Positions 35,938 through 43,281 of a stretch of DNA of 43,281 nucleotides are shown one piece after another; the stretch's first letter is position 1; every line of letters starts with the position of its first letter. Source of the DNA: Fimbriimonadaceae bacterium. GTDB lineage: Bacteria > Armatimonadota > Fimbriimonadia > Fimbriimonadales > Fimbriimonadaceae. The notes below the pieces were generated by a model, which saw only the letters and a list, made by a program, of their open reading frames with translations, was not told the origin of the DNA and ran no database searches. The DNA is taken from contig JALOLT010000006.1 of the NCBI GenBank assembly GCA_025455775.1, forward strand, positions 1-43,281, given 5' to 3'. A program made the translations under genes and the position numbers.

Positions 35938-36210
35938 GTGCGGATCGTTTTGTGGATTGCAACTGCCGCCCTCCTGGTTGGATGCCAGGGGGGAGGCTCA
36001 CCTTCATCGGCTCCGTCTGCCATCGCAGAAGCCCAGAAACTGGTGAAACTGGGAATGACTCTGGAGGATGTTGAAGCTGCCATGGGAGGCCCTGGGATTC
36101 CCCATCCCACCGACCCCAATTCCTTCCAATACCCTGCTGGTAATGACAGACTGGTCGTTCAGTTTGTCGATGGAAAAGTCGTTGGGTCTGCTCCGATGAC
36201 CAGTCGCTAG
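35938..36210 (+). CDS. small BamE/SmpA-like lipoprotein
   Basis: 90 residues starting with GTG directly after the prepilin TAA. Signal peptide with lipobox LLVGC, lipidated Cys16. The mature part has LVKLGMTLEDVEAAMGGPG followed by VVQFVDGKVVGS, the pattern of the BamE/SmpA fold. It could be a pilin- or envelope-assembly accessory; BamE itself is usually not next to prepilins. Translation must depend on the upstream gene since nothing separates them. Confidence 0.7.
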   Translation: MRIVLWIATAALLVGCQGGGSPSSAPSAIAEAQKLVKLGMTLEDVEAAMGGPGIPHPTDPNSFQYPAGNDRLVVQFVDGKVVGSAPMTSR

Positions 36211-36236
36211 GTGCAACAGGTTTGTTCTTGGTTGCC

Positions 36237-36313
36237 AGGTCCGACGGCCCAAATAGGAACAGAGTCGTCAGATATATCAAGCAATAAAATTCTATTTGCA
36301 ATATAATTGCAAC
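36237..36313 (+). promoter_or_regulatory. prepilin control module, copy 2
   Basis: AGGTCCGACGGCCCAAA (36237-36253) matches copy 1 at 16 of 17 positions. TTGCAATATAATTGCAA (36296-36312) is identical to copy 1, with TATAAT at 36302-36307 and 6 nt to the ATG at 36314. Between them, AAGCAATAAAATTCTA aligns without gaps to AGGCAACAAAATACTT of copy 1. Box-to-ATG distance is 77 nt here and 76 nt in copy 1. Confidence 0.75.
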
Positions 36314-37045
36314 ATGAAAAGTTCTGGGGCTCGGGATCTCGCCTTTACTCTCATCGAGCTCCTCGTTGTGATCGCGATCATCGCGATCCTGGCTGCGATT
36401 CTGTTTCCTGTCTTTTCTTCTGCTAAGGAGGCCAGCAAGAAGACAGCAGACGCCTCGAACATGCGACAGATCGCAACGGCACTCCTGATGTATGCCAACG
36501 ATAATGACGGGGGAACGCCGGGAAGCATGCATAACTCAGGCGGAAATGTCCAACGTGCTTGGGTCTTCGCTCTCAGCCCTTACACAACCAAAGTTGATGA
36601 ACTACGTGTCTCCCCTGCCGATCCCAAGGGGAGGGAGAGAGTCAGGCTCAAGGCCACGAGCTATGTTCTGAATGGCTACATCACAGACCTGACCGGAATG
36701 GAGGAGGCGATCGAGATCAAGGAAGGCATGACCAGATCGCTCGACGGGTTGCCGCGCCCATCCGAAACCATGCTGATGTGGGTTATCGCCTTCAGCGTGA
36801 GCCCCAAGACTTACGATGATCACGTCCACTCCTACTTTTGGTTTGAGTCTACGAATCCGGAAACAAGGTGGGCCAATATCATCAGCGAAATTCAACCCGG
36901 CGTTTTCCATCGACAGAGTTCCGATTCCACCAAGGGGTCGGCCAACCATGTCTATGCCGACAGCCACGTCAAAAATCTTCCCGCCTCAAAGTTAAGAGGC
37001 TGGGCGATCGAGGGGTTTGATTTTGCCAAACCGCCTCAAGATTAG
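36314..37045 (+). CDS. prepilin-type N-terminal cleavage/methylation domain protein (pseudopilin)
   Basis: 243 residues from ATG 36314. Leader MKSSGARDLA, then AFTLIELL, a hydrophobic helix and LFPVFSSAK. It shares with the first prepilin a run of identical DNA in the helix region (around 36367-36389), suggesting recent duplication or strong codon constraint there. The body has SNMRQIATALLMYANDNDGG and near the C-terminus ANHVYADSHVKN, a degenerate H-X9-DG motif (DS for DG, no His). The 22-nt gap to the PEP-CTERM gene suggests one transcript. Confidence 0.92.
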   Translation: MKSSGARDLAFTLIELLVVIAIIAILAAILFPVFSSAKEASKKTADASNMRQIATALLMYANDNDGGTPGSMHNSGGNVQRAWVFALSPYTTKVDELRVSPADPKGRERVRLKATSYVLNGYITDLTGMEEAIEIKEGMTRSLDGLPRPSETMLMWVIAFSVSPKTYDDHVHSYFWFESTNPETRWANIISEIQPGVFHRQSSDSTKGSANHVYADSHVKNLPASKLRGWAIEGFDFAKPPQD

Positions 37046-37067
37046 ATCCTTCTGGAGAACGAAAAAA

Positions 37068-37805
37068 ATGAAAAAAACCCTTCTATTGTCCTTTGCCCTC
37101 TTGGGCCTCGCTTCGTTTAGCCACGCCCAACTCATTGAGCTCTCGAGCGGTCACATCGACCTTGGCCTTGGTTACGAGAACGGCGACTGGGATCCCCACA
37201 TCCACCTTCATGGCGGTGGGGAATTCGAGCCAGACGAGGCTTACCTGTATTACGGAATAGCAGCCCGCGCCAACCGACCTGCTGGATCTGCCTACGACTT
37301 CATCGGCGTCTCGGCTGGATCCCAAATCTGGAGGAACTATTCCAACAACGTCACTGGCATCCCCTGGCTCGGTTTTGGATTCGAAGAGATCGCTCCAGGC
37401 ACCTTCGATAGTTCCGTCCAATCGGATCCCCGCCTCGATCCTGTGTCGGCAGAGTGGGTTGACGTCAACCTGATCTCCTTTACAGGCCCTGGCCAAGTTT
37501 CCTTCTTCCAGGGCGGAGGAGCCAGCCCGAAGGTATGGTTTGCCACCTCAGACGGGATCGATACAACCGACAAGTTCATCTCCACCGTGGGTGGCCACGA
37601 GCATGGATCGTTCGTCTTCACCCAGACCGGAATCTACACCCTCACGTTCCAGGCCTCAGCACTTCTGAACGGGACGCGGGTCTTTAGTGACGAGTACACC
37701 TATTCCTTCGGAGTCGAGCAAGCCGTTCCGGAGCCAATGACGATGGGATTGTTGGCCCTCGGCGCTGCTGCCCTCGCCAAGAGGCGCAAGTCTGCAAAGA
37801 AGTAA
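37068..37805 (+). CDS. PEP-CTERM protein with choice-of-anchor M-like surface domain
   Basis: 245 residues from ATG 37068, with GGAGA 10 nt upstream. Signal peptide to residue about 20 (SFSHA). SSGHIDLGLGYENGDWDPHI near the N-terminus and TGIYTLTFQASALLNGTRVF later match the surface-anchored domain found with several kinds of anchor (choice-of-anchor M, as I recall it). The C-terminal sorting signal VPEPMTMGLLALGAAALAKR is followed by a basic tail. Exported and probably processed by an exosortase, which is not in this window. It follows prepilin 2 in the same direction. Confidence 0.82.
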   Translation: MKKTLLLSFALLGLASFSHAQLIELSSGHIDLGLGYENGDWDPHIHLHGGGEFEPDEAYLYYGIAARANRPAGSAYDFIGVSAGSQIWRNYSNNVTGIPWLGFGFEEIAPGTFDSSVQSDPRLDPVSAEWVDVNLISFTGPGQVSFFQGGGASPKVWFATSDGIDTTDKFISTVGGHEHGSFVFTQTGIYTLTFQASALLNGTRVFSDEYTYSFGVEQAVPEPMTMGLLALGAAALAKRRKSAKK

Positions 37806-37821
37806 GGCGAAAAGAGTCTCT

Positions 37822-37855
37822 GGGCCGTTTGTCTGGGCAACCAGGCCAGCGGCCC
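37822..37855 (+). terminator. two-tier hairpin after the PEP-CTERM gene
   Basis: Outer stem GGGCCG (37822-37827)/CGGCCC (37850-37855) and inner CTGG-GCAA-CCAG (37833-37844), separated by a 5x5 internal loop. It begins 17 nt after the stop. No T-run directly follows. Confidence 0.5.
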
Positions 37856-37878
37856 GCCTCGTTTGAACTCAAGAGGAT

Positions 37879-37884
37879 TAAACT
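37879..37884 (+). promoter_or_regulatory. -10-like box before the ferredoxin-NADP reductase gene
   Basis: TAAACT (4/6) with a 6-nt gap to the GTG at 37891. An AGAGGA sequence is too far from the GTG (about 13 nt) for a good Shine-Dalgarno. Confidence 0.4.
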
Positions 37885-37890
37885 CTGTCT

Positions 37891-38895
37891 GTGACTGAAA
37901 GAGTAGACGTGACGATTCTGGGTGGCGGGCCGGTCGGCCTTTTTGGAGCTTTTTACGCCGGACTCCGCGGCATGAGCGTCAGGATCATTGATAGCCTGCC
38001 AGAACTGGGAGGCCAGCTCACAGCCCTCTATCCAGAAAAATACGTCTACGATATGCCAGGCTTTCCTGCCGTGCTGGCCAAGGATCTCGCCCAAGATTTG
38101 GTTCGCCAAGCCTCACGTTTTCAGCCCGATCTCGTGCTCGAAGAAACTGCGCAACACCTGCGCCAAGACGCAGACGGATATGTCATCACGACTCACAAGG
38201 GGACAGATCTGCCAACCCGAACCCTCGTCATCTCCGCAGGGGCAGGTGCTTTTACCCCCACGAAGATCGGGGTTCCCCGCGAGGAAGATCTTTTTGGCAA
38301 GGGTCTCGCCTATGGGGTGAAATCAAAGGAGCTCTACCGAGGCAAGGATGTGATGATCGTCGGAGGCGGTGACTCGGCCTTTGACTGGGCTTTGAACCTT
38401 CATCCGATCGCCAAATCCATCAAGTTAGTGCACCGGCGCGACCAGTTTCGAGCCCACGAGGAGTCGATTCGCGAACTTCAAAGCACCAGTGCAGAGTTTC
38501 ACCTTTGGAAAGTCGTCGCTGAGCTGCATGGAGAAGATCACCTCACAGGGGTGACCCTCGAAAACACCCAAACCAAGGAGCGAGAATTCCACTCTTGCGA
38601 CGAGGTCGTGGTGAACATCGGATTCAAGTCGAGTCTCGGCCCCCTGAAGGACTGGGGCCTGACGATCGAAAAAAATCAGATCGTGGTGGATCATCTTTAT
38701 CAAACGAACCTTCCCGGCGTCTTTGCTGTCGGAGATGTGTGCAATTTCGAGGGCAAGCTCAAGCTCATTGCGACGGGGGTTGGCGAAGCTGCCACTGCTG
38801 TCTGCATTGCGAAGACGATGATCGACCCCACTGCCAAGCTCTTCCCCGGCCACAGCAGCGATCTCGACCTCTCGGCCCACCCTGCTTCCTCGTAG
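37891..38895 (+). CDS. thioredoxin-reductase-like ferredoxin-NADP+ reductase
   Basis: 334 residues starting with GTG. FAD motif GGGPVG at 11-16, LGGQLTALYPEKYVYDMPGFP, NADPH motif GGGDSAFDWA, and C-terminal FAVGDVCNFEGKLKLIATGVGEAATA. The redox CxxC of thioredoxin reductases is absent. The layout fits the YumC class of homodimeric ferredoxin/flavodoxin-NADP reductases. Cytoplasmic. Flanked by two PEP-CTERM genes without apparent functional link. Confidence 0.9.
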   Translation: MTERVDVTILGGGPVGLFGAFYAGLRGMSVRIIDSLPELGGQLTALYPEKYVYDMPGFPAVLAKDLAQDLVRQASRFQPDLVLEETAQHLRQDADGYVITTHKGTDLPTRTLVISAGAGAFTPTKIGVPREEDLFGKGLAYGVKSKELYRGKDVMIVGGGDSAFDWALNLHPIAKSIKLVHRRDQFRAHEESIRELQSTSAEFHLWKVVAELHGEDHLTGVTLENTQTKEREFHSCDEVVVNIGFKSSLGPLKDWGLTIEKNQIVVDHLYQTNLPGVFAVGDVCNFEGKLKLIATGVGEAATAVCIAKTMIDPTAKLFPGHSSDLDLSAHPASS

Positions 38896-38979
38896 TTCAG
38901 CTGGATTCCACCCTCGCTTCGCCTTCTTGGCACTCTTCCTGCTCTTTGGCTCAGTGTAAGTCAACTAGAACGGGAAAAC

Positions 38980-39570
38980 ATGAAGACGATCCTAACTCTC
39001 GCCACCTTAGCCCTCGGCGCCTCTTTTGCCGTTGCCCAGTCGAGCTTCACTTTGGCCACCTTTAAGGATCCAACGAACGATAGCTCCCGACCCCTTTTCT
39101 ATGTCACAGAATCAACCGTCTCTGGCTTTTACACGGATGGCGGCCTGAATCTCTGTCTTCCTTCCACCGGCCAAACCTACAACAATCTTCGCATGGAAAT
39201 GAAGGAAGTCACAAGAGCCGGAAGTCTCTTGGGTGGCGGAACGGTTCGGTTCTACACTCCCAGTGACTCGAACGTCTTCAGTGTTTCGTGGGATAAGGCC
39301 ACCTACGCTGACTCAATTGCCTTGGGTGGAACGTTCCGCGCAGGCCAAAACGTCAAGTTTTCAGGCTCCTCGCTCAAGGATCTTCCTCCTCTGCACAAAG
39401 GCAGTTTTTCTTTCGCCTTTGCAAATGGCGAGGACAACAAGTTTGGTACGACCTACACAGCTGCCTTCACGTCTAGTGCGTCCGCTGTCCCAGAACCCAT
39501 GACCCTCACGGCACTGGCGATTGGTTCGCTCGTCGCCAGTCGAAGGCGTCGTCAGAAGAAGGCCTCCTAA
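38980..39570 (+). CDS. PEP-CTERM sorting-domain protein
   Basis: A 196-residue exported protein. Signal peptide 1-20 (LGASFAVAQ), a beta-rich body of unknown function, and a C-terminal tail of VPEPMTLTALAIGSLVASRR plus a basic end. The VPEPMT motif is shared with the PEP-CTERM protein at 37068. TAGAAC and CGGGAA lie just upstream of the ATG. A clear terminator follows. Confidence 0.85.
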   Translation: MKTILTLATLALGASFAVAQSSFTLATFKDPTNDSSRPLFYVTESTVSGFYTDGGLNLCLPSTGQTYNNLRMEMKEVTRAGSLLGGGTVRFYTPSDSNVFSVSWDKATYADSIALGGTFRAGQNVKFSGSSLKDLPPLHKGSFSFAFANGEDNKFGTTYTAAFTSSASAVPEPMTLTALAIGSLVASRRRRQKKAS

Positions 39571-39594
39571 GGGCTTCAAAACTCTCTCACCATT

Positions 39595-39624
39595 GGCTGT
39601 CCCTCTCTGGGTCAGCCTTTTTTT
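39595..39624 (+). terminator. intrinsic terminator
   Basis: GGCTG (39595-39599) and CAGCC (39613-39617) with an inner CCC/GGG pair, followed by seven T. It is the only hairpin in the window I can see with a proper U-tract; it lies 24 nt after the PEP-CTERM gene. Confidence 0.85.
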
Positions 39625-39641
39625 GTGAGTCGTGGCTTTGT

Positions 39642-39647
39642 TACACT
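39642..39647 (+). promoter_or_regulatory. -10-like box before riboflavin synthase
   Basis: TACACT (4/6) with a 7-nt gap to the ATG at 39655 and no Shine-Dalgarno. No FMN riboswitch can fit between this box and the gene. Confidence 0.4.
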
Positions 39648-39654
39648 AGCGGTT

Positions 39655-40245
39655 ATGTTTACCGGACTCATCCAAGCCAAGGGCATCAGCCTGGGGATCC
39701 AAGACTTAAAACTGCGCTTGGCCCCAGTGCCAGAGATGACCGACCTGAAACTGGGAGAGTCCATTTCAATCGAGGGAGTGTGTCTGACTTTGGTAGACCA
39801 AGGCGACTTCCTGGGGTTTGACCTCAGTCAGGAGACCCTGAACCGCACAGCTCTGGGGCAACTGGTGGAAGGAGCCTCGATCAATTTGGAGCGAGCCCTT
39901 TTGCCAACTGAGCGACTGGGGGGTCATATTGTCCAGGGCCACGTAGACCGATTGGGCAAGGTGCTGGAGATCAAGGAAGAGAAGGGATGGTGGCTGTTTG
40001 GTTTCTTTGTTGGGGCAGATGGGGATCGTTACCTGATCGACAAGGGTTCGATCTGCTTAAACGGGGTGAGCCTTACCGTGATCGAGCCAAATCTCGGCGA
40101 GTTCACAGTGGCTGTCATCCCCCACACCTACCACCACACGAGCCTCTCTCGGCTCAAGCCAGGGGATCCCGTGAACGTTGAGTTTGATGTTTTGGCGAAG
40201 CATGTAGAAAAGCTCCTTCAGCACCATCAAATCACGAGGCCTTAA
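39655..40245 (+). CDS. ribE: riboflavin synthase, alpha chain
   Basis: 196 residues from ATG 39655 (MFTGLIQAKG, the usual start; an upstream in-frame ATG at 39625 is rejected). Converts two lumazine molecules to riboflavin. Two tandem lumazine-binding barrels: 1-97 and about 98-196, the second opening with GGHIVQGHVDRLGKV and including CLNGVSLTV. Stands alone, without the other rib genes. Converges on the DppA-type gene with a 6-nt gap. Confidence 0.95.
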   Translation: MFTGLIQAKGISLGIQDLKLRLAPVPEMTDLKLGESISIEGVCLTLVDQGDFLGFDLSQETLNRTALGQLVEGASINLERALLPTERLGGHIVQGHVDRLGKVLEIKEEKGWWLFGFFVGADGDRYLIDKGSICLNGVSLTVIEPNLGEFTVAVIPHTYHHTSLSRLKPGDPVNVEFDVLAKHVEKLLQHHQITRP

Positions 40246-40251
40246 CCAAGC

Positions 40252-41094
40252 CTAGTCGCCACTCATGCGTCCGATGGTCGCAAAGGACATCGCAGTTCGG
40301 CAAGCCCTGTGAGCTTCTGGCCAAGATATTGCCGTGTAGGTCACGGTGAATCCGTCGATCCTTTTCCACCCAGGCAGGATGGCGATGGCATCTGCCTCCT
40401 CTGATCTGTTTTGCTCTAGGGTGATCGTAATCGGGGTTTGCGTGACGATCGGGGCGATTGCCGCCACGTTTTTCAGGCCTTCCGTGGCGGCTTGACGAAT
40501 TAAAGGCCCTGTTTGACTTGGATGCTTCAAGTGGGCCATGTAGCGGCCCAGTCCCACTTTTACCTCGGCACGTGAGGCCCCAGGAATCCAGTCGGCAAAT
40601 TCTTCGCACCCTGCTCGGTCGCTCGAAATCGCTACCACTGGCACTCCATAGTAACCAGCCGTGAGGGCAGAGAGGGCGATTTCTCCGGCAGGTCTCTGGT
40701 TGATCCACAGCCGGTGCAAAGAGCCAGTGATCGTGTGCTCCATCACACCCTTCATCGTGCCAGCCATCGCGTGGTAGCCAACCAAGAGTGCGGCGGAGAA
40801 CCCTGAGTCAATCCCCTCCATCATGCCGTCGAATCCACTTCCAAACCCAGAAATGAGCGTTGCCTTTGGGTGGAGTTCAGAGATCAGGAGATTCTTGCTC
40901 TTGCCGTGACCGTCTCGGACGACGATTTCCTTTGCCCCTGCATCAAGGGCTCCCTCGATGGCAGAGTTGACGTCGTGGGTCATCATCTTGCGGGCGAAGT
41001 CCCAATCCTTGAGTCCGTCGTTCGGGCCGCCACACTGGGCCCAGTTCACCAAGCCAGTCACACCTTCGATGTCGGCGGAGATGAAGACTCTCAT
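40252..41094 (-). CDS. M55-family D-aminopeptidase (DppA-like)
   Basis: 280 residues. Cleaves peptides with N-terminal D-amino acids in the characterised family member. Metal ligands by position: D8 and E10 in SADIEG, H63 (RDGHGKS), H108 (GYHAMAG) and E138 (PAGE); probable nucleophile H120 (VMEHTI). Normal length and complete. Last gene of a three-gene operon; its ATG overlaps the upstream stop (ATGA). No Dpp permease genes nearby. Confidence 0.92.
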   Translation of the reverse strand: MRVFISADIEGVTGLVNWAQCGGPNDGLKDWDFARKMMTHDVNSAIEGALDAGAKEIVVRDGHGKSKNLLISELHPKATLISGFGSGFDGMMEGIDSGFSAALLVGYHAMAGTMKGVMEHTITGSLHRLWINQRPAGEIALSALTAGYYGVPVVAISSDRAGCEEFADWIPGASRAEVKVGLGRYMAHLKHPSQTGPLIRQAATEGLKNVAAIAPIVTQTPITITLEQNRSEEADAIAILPGWKRIDGFTVTYTAISWPEAHRACRTAMSFATIGRMSGD

Positions 41095-41594
41095 CGGGTT
41101 ACTTCCACAATCTCTAAGAATTCAATTCGCCAGCGGGGGGCATTAGTGGGCCGCGAGACCCCCAGATTCACAGTGGCTGACTTGTCTCCCAGGCTGATGG
41201 GGGCAGTGGCTTTTGCAAACTGCATCGCCATATCCTCTCGCTCGCGAGCGAAGGTCTGCTTGATCGTGACTTGGCCAAAGGTGGCTCCGGCCCACTCTTG
41301 CCTCAGTCTTTCCCAACTGGCCTCGTCATTATTCCGCCGGAAGGTCGCGTTCGTTTCGTTGAAATAGTCGTCGCGGGTGAATCCCTGAAAAACCTTGGGA
41401 ATCGTCTCGTGGATGTAGGTCTTTGCCGACGAATTCAGCTTGTTGTGCATGTCGCCCCAAAAGTAGAGGAGCCCTGCCACAGGAAAGCCAAGGAAGAACG
41501 CCATTAAGAGAATCGCCCCCAGGGCAGCCCTCTTTTTGGGGGGTGCCCCCAAGCCTTCGGGATAGGAAGCAGGTTCAGAAGTTGGAGCGTTCAT
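41091..41594 (-). CDS. single-pass membrane protein of unknown function
   Basis: 167 residues from ATG 41594, which overlaps the upstream stop as ATGA; a longer open frame is not used. A Pro/Ser-rich N-terminus is followed by one membrane helix at about 24-45 (ALGAILLMAFFLGFPVAGLLYFW) and an extracytoplasmic domain (about 50-167) without recognised family. Coupled to genes on both sides. Confidence 0.65.
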   Translation of the reverse strand: MNAPTSEPASYPEGLGAPPKKRAALGAILLMAFFLGFPVAGLLYFWGDMHNKLNSSAKTYIHETIPKVFQGFTRDDYFNETNATFRRNNDEASWERLRQEWAGATFGQVTIKQTFAREREDMAMQFAKATAPISLGDKSATVNLGVSRPTNAPRWRIEFLEIVEVTR

Positions 41595-42154
41595 GGGATC
41601 TGAGTTTGAGTTAAGAATTCGTAGGCGATTGTTTGGCACAGGAAGAGGCCGACGGCAAGACCGATGCGAATGAGGTTCGACCGCCACACCTCCACAAAGC
41701 CATAGGGCATTCGAAAGAGTAAATAGCCACAGAAGATGCTTGCCCCCAGAATACCGAGGTTGTTCACCGGCCGGTAGGGGAGCTCTTGGAGAATGTAGAT
41801 GGGGTTTGGCTGGGTTGCAGTGGCCCTGATGACCTCGTACCAGGCGAGCAAAATCCCGCCGAAGGCAAGAAAACTGACGAGGGGAGAAATGAACCTTTCA
41901 AAAACTGGCTTGACGACCCACAGGAAGATAGAAACCAAGAGGATGAGATTCAGGGTCAGGGCGATTGTGTGGAGGATCGGGATCCCGGGAGTCTCGAAAT
42001 AGTATCGCTGAGCAGTCTGGCCATATTCGCTTTGGCGGCGAGTTTGGAGGAGGCTTGCGATGAGGAAGCACACAGCCAGAGAGAGCACCCATTCTGGCCA
42101 CTTGGGGCCACTGTAGGGTTTAACTGCTGCTTCTCTGGCTGCGGCGGTAGTCAC
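41591..42154 (-). CDS. multi-pass membrane protein of unknown function
   Basis: 187 residues beginning with GTG at 42154. Five hydrophobic segments (about 22-37, 60-82, 90-108, 130-147, 160-180). No family recognised. First gene of the operon with the single-pass protein and the DppA-like peptidase. The GTG is preceded by TCAG, a weak ribosome site. Confidence 0.65.
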   Translation of the reverse strand: MTTAAAREAAVKPYSGPKWPEWVLSLAVCFLIASLLQTRRQSEYGQTAQRYYFETPGIPILHTIALTLNLILLVSIFLWVVKPVFERFISPLVSFLAFGGILLAWYEVIRATATQPNPIYILQELPYRPVNNLGILGASIFCGYLLFRMPYGFVEVWRSNLIRIGLAVGLFLCQTIAYEFLTQTQIP

Positions 42155-42172
42155 CTGACTACAATTGTGTCG

Positions 42173-43267
42173 CTAATCGACCAATTCGGTCGTGGGCATT
42201 GCCAGGGGCCGTTCCGTTGAGATCACTGGCTGGATGTGACTTCCTACTTCGGCTGATTCGTGGGCAGCATGCATCACATCGAGGGCGTGGGCGGCAAACT
42301 GCCCGTTCGCTCTATGGGGTCGCCCTGATCGAATGGCAAGGCCCATATCCAAGACACCCAATCCTCGACTATTCTCTGCATAGGGGCGAGTGATCGCCAC
42401 TTCCTCGAACTCCCAAGTCCCTTTCTTGCTGATCAAGATGGGGCCACCGAAGGTGTTGGGGTCTGGCACCCGAATCGTGGCTTCACTGCCGTAGATCTCA
42501 ATGCAGGGCAGTTTACTGGGGGCCATTGTGTCGAAGCTCGTTGTGAGCTGGCCAATTGCTCCGTTCTCGAATTGCAGAGCCGTCACGATGTGGGTGGGAG
42601 TTTCTACTGTGACGGTTTGGCCGTTCAGAGGCTCGCTCGTGATGAATCGAGTGGGGAAGGTCGTCCGCGTGAAACCAGTCACCTTCGCAATCGGGCCGCA
42701 GAGTTGCAGCATCGCAGAAAGGTAGTAGGGGCCCATATCAAAGAGTGGCCCACCACCCTTTTGATAGTAGAAGGGTGGATTCGGGTGCCAGGTTTCGACT
42801 CCCGGTCCCATCATCCAACCCTGGATGCCGACAATTTCCCCGAGCTCACCGCGGTCTACGATTTCCCGCACAGTCTGGATTCCGGCTCCGAGCACTGTAT
42901 CTGGGGCACAACCCACGCGGAGACCCTTTTCTGTAGCGAGGTTTAGCAGATCAATGGCTTCTTGCCGCGAAACAGTCAGAGGCTTTTCGTTATAGACATG
43001 CTTACCAGCCTCGAGGCACTTCCTCGCAATCTCGTTGTGTGCCACAGGGATCGTAAGGTTCAAAATGATCTCAATTTCAGGGTCTGCGAGGATTTCGTCG
43101 ACAGTGAGAGCCTTCGCGATTCCATATTCTGTGGCCTTTGCCTTCGCTCGCTCGATATCGAGATCAGCCACGGCAGCAACGGTCGTTTGAGCATACTTGG
43201 TCAGGTTTTGGAGGTAAATCGGACTGATAGCTCCACAGCCGATGACACCGATCTTGATTTGATCCAT
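42173..43267 (-). CDS. Gfo/Idh/MocA-family NAD(P)-dependent oxidoreductase
   Basis: 364 residues; sugar or inositol dehydrogenase family. Rossmann GVIGCGAIS at 7-15, the catalytic E94-K95-P96 motif, and the C-terminal substrate domain with GGGPLFDMGPYYLSAM, where the conserved Asp (and usually His, here Tyr) act. The substrate is unknown. AGGACGGA just before the ATG is a good Shine-Dalgarno. Ends 18 nt upstream of the membrane-protein operon start, so co-transcription is possible. Confidence 0.92.
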   Translation of the reverse strand: MDQIKIGVIGCGAISPIYLQNLTKYAQTTVAAVADLDIERAKAKATEYGIAKALTVDEILADPEIEIILNLTIPVAHNEIARKCLEAGKHVYNEKPLTVSRQEAIDLLNLATEKGLRVGCAPDTVLGAGIQTVREIVDRGELGEIVGIQGWMMGPGVETWHPNPPFYYQKGGGPLFDMGPYYLSAMLQLCGPIAKVTGFTRTTFPTRFITSEPLNGQTVTVETPTHIVTALQFENGAIGQLTTSFDTMAPSKLPCIEIYGSEATIRVPDPNTFGGPILISKKGTWEFEEVAITRPYAENSRGLGVLDMGLAIRSGRPHRANGQFAAHALDVMHAAHESAEVGSHIQPVISTERPLAMPTTELVD

Positions 43268-43281
43268 TCCGTCCTGTATTG

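Noticed and set aside
35747-36532. 261-codon minus-strand frame across the prepilin-lipoprotein region
   Set aside because: It crosses two genes and the control module in antisense; no domain or promoter.
39570-39655. FMN riboswitch before riboflavin synthase
   Set aside because: The 85-nt gap is mostly filled by the terminator and a promoter that abuts the start codon.
1-43281. Mobile elements, CRISPR arrays, tRNA or rRNA genes
   Set aside because: No transposase, integrase, regularly spaced repeats or tRNA-like cloverleaf with GTTCRA-type T-loop was found on reading both strands.

Overview
The window looks like chromosomal DNA of a member of the Armatimonadota, probably close to Fimbriimonas. 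This is inferred from gene content. Two prepilin-type genes carry the [20 protein letters not shown] leader followed by LFPVF, two short secreted proteins end in a VPEPMT/PEP-CTERM tail with an Arg/Lys-rich end, and beta-propeller and beta-barrel envelope proteins are frequent. Housekeeping genes are scattered singly or in short operons. I see no rRNA, tRNA, CRISPR array, insertion sequence or phage gene.

Layout: 1-325 holds at most the 3' end of an upstream gene and a strong hairpin. 326-6520: pilB (-), argS (+, probable TTG start), an outer-membrane barrel (-) and a transsulfuration PLP enzyme (+). 6773-13390: a TPR/OGT-like glycosyltransferase (+), a secreted beta-propeller with a pseudopilin-like C-terminus (-), an outer-membrane barrel (-) and transketolase (-). 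13478-16301 (-): a def-fmt-propeller operon. 16423-21909 (+): an operon of a 3-hydroxyisobutyrate-dehydrogenase-like enzyme, a nucleoside-type ABC importer (one double ATPase, two permeases) and a tandem LolA-like protein. 21875-26944: an S41 protease (-), a secreted protein (+), then three (-) genes: a membrane protein, an ABC exporter and another membrane protein. 26959-32998 (+): an AddB-like/AddA-like pair followed by a nitrilase. 33026-34945 (-): mnmG. 35086-39570 (+): two prepilins, a BamE-like lipoprotein, two PEP-CTERM proteins and a TrxR-type ferredoxin-NADP reductase. 39655-43267: riboflavin synthase (+), a three-gene (-) operon ending in a DppA-type peptidase, and a Gfo/Idh/MocA oxidoreductase (-).

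Three things stand out. First, about ten genes have a TATAAT-like hexamer ending only 6-7 nt before the start codon and no Shine-Dalgarno sequence, which predicts leaderless mRNAs. Second, the two prepilin genes share a duplicated control module: a 16/17-identical box about 75 nt upstream, and a perfect 17-nt inverted repeat overlapping the -10 box. Third, the AddAB-like pair seems to have no working nuclease: AddA stops after the helicase domains, and AddB keeps its four Fe-S cysteines but has lost the Walker A lysine and the recognisable PD-(D/E)XK residues.

Most genes within operons overlap by ATGA (stop inside the next start), and several convergent gene pairs overlap at their stop codons. 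Functions are assigned from motifs read by eye; no database search was run.
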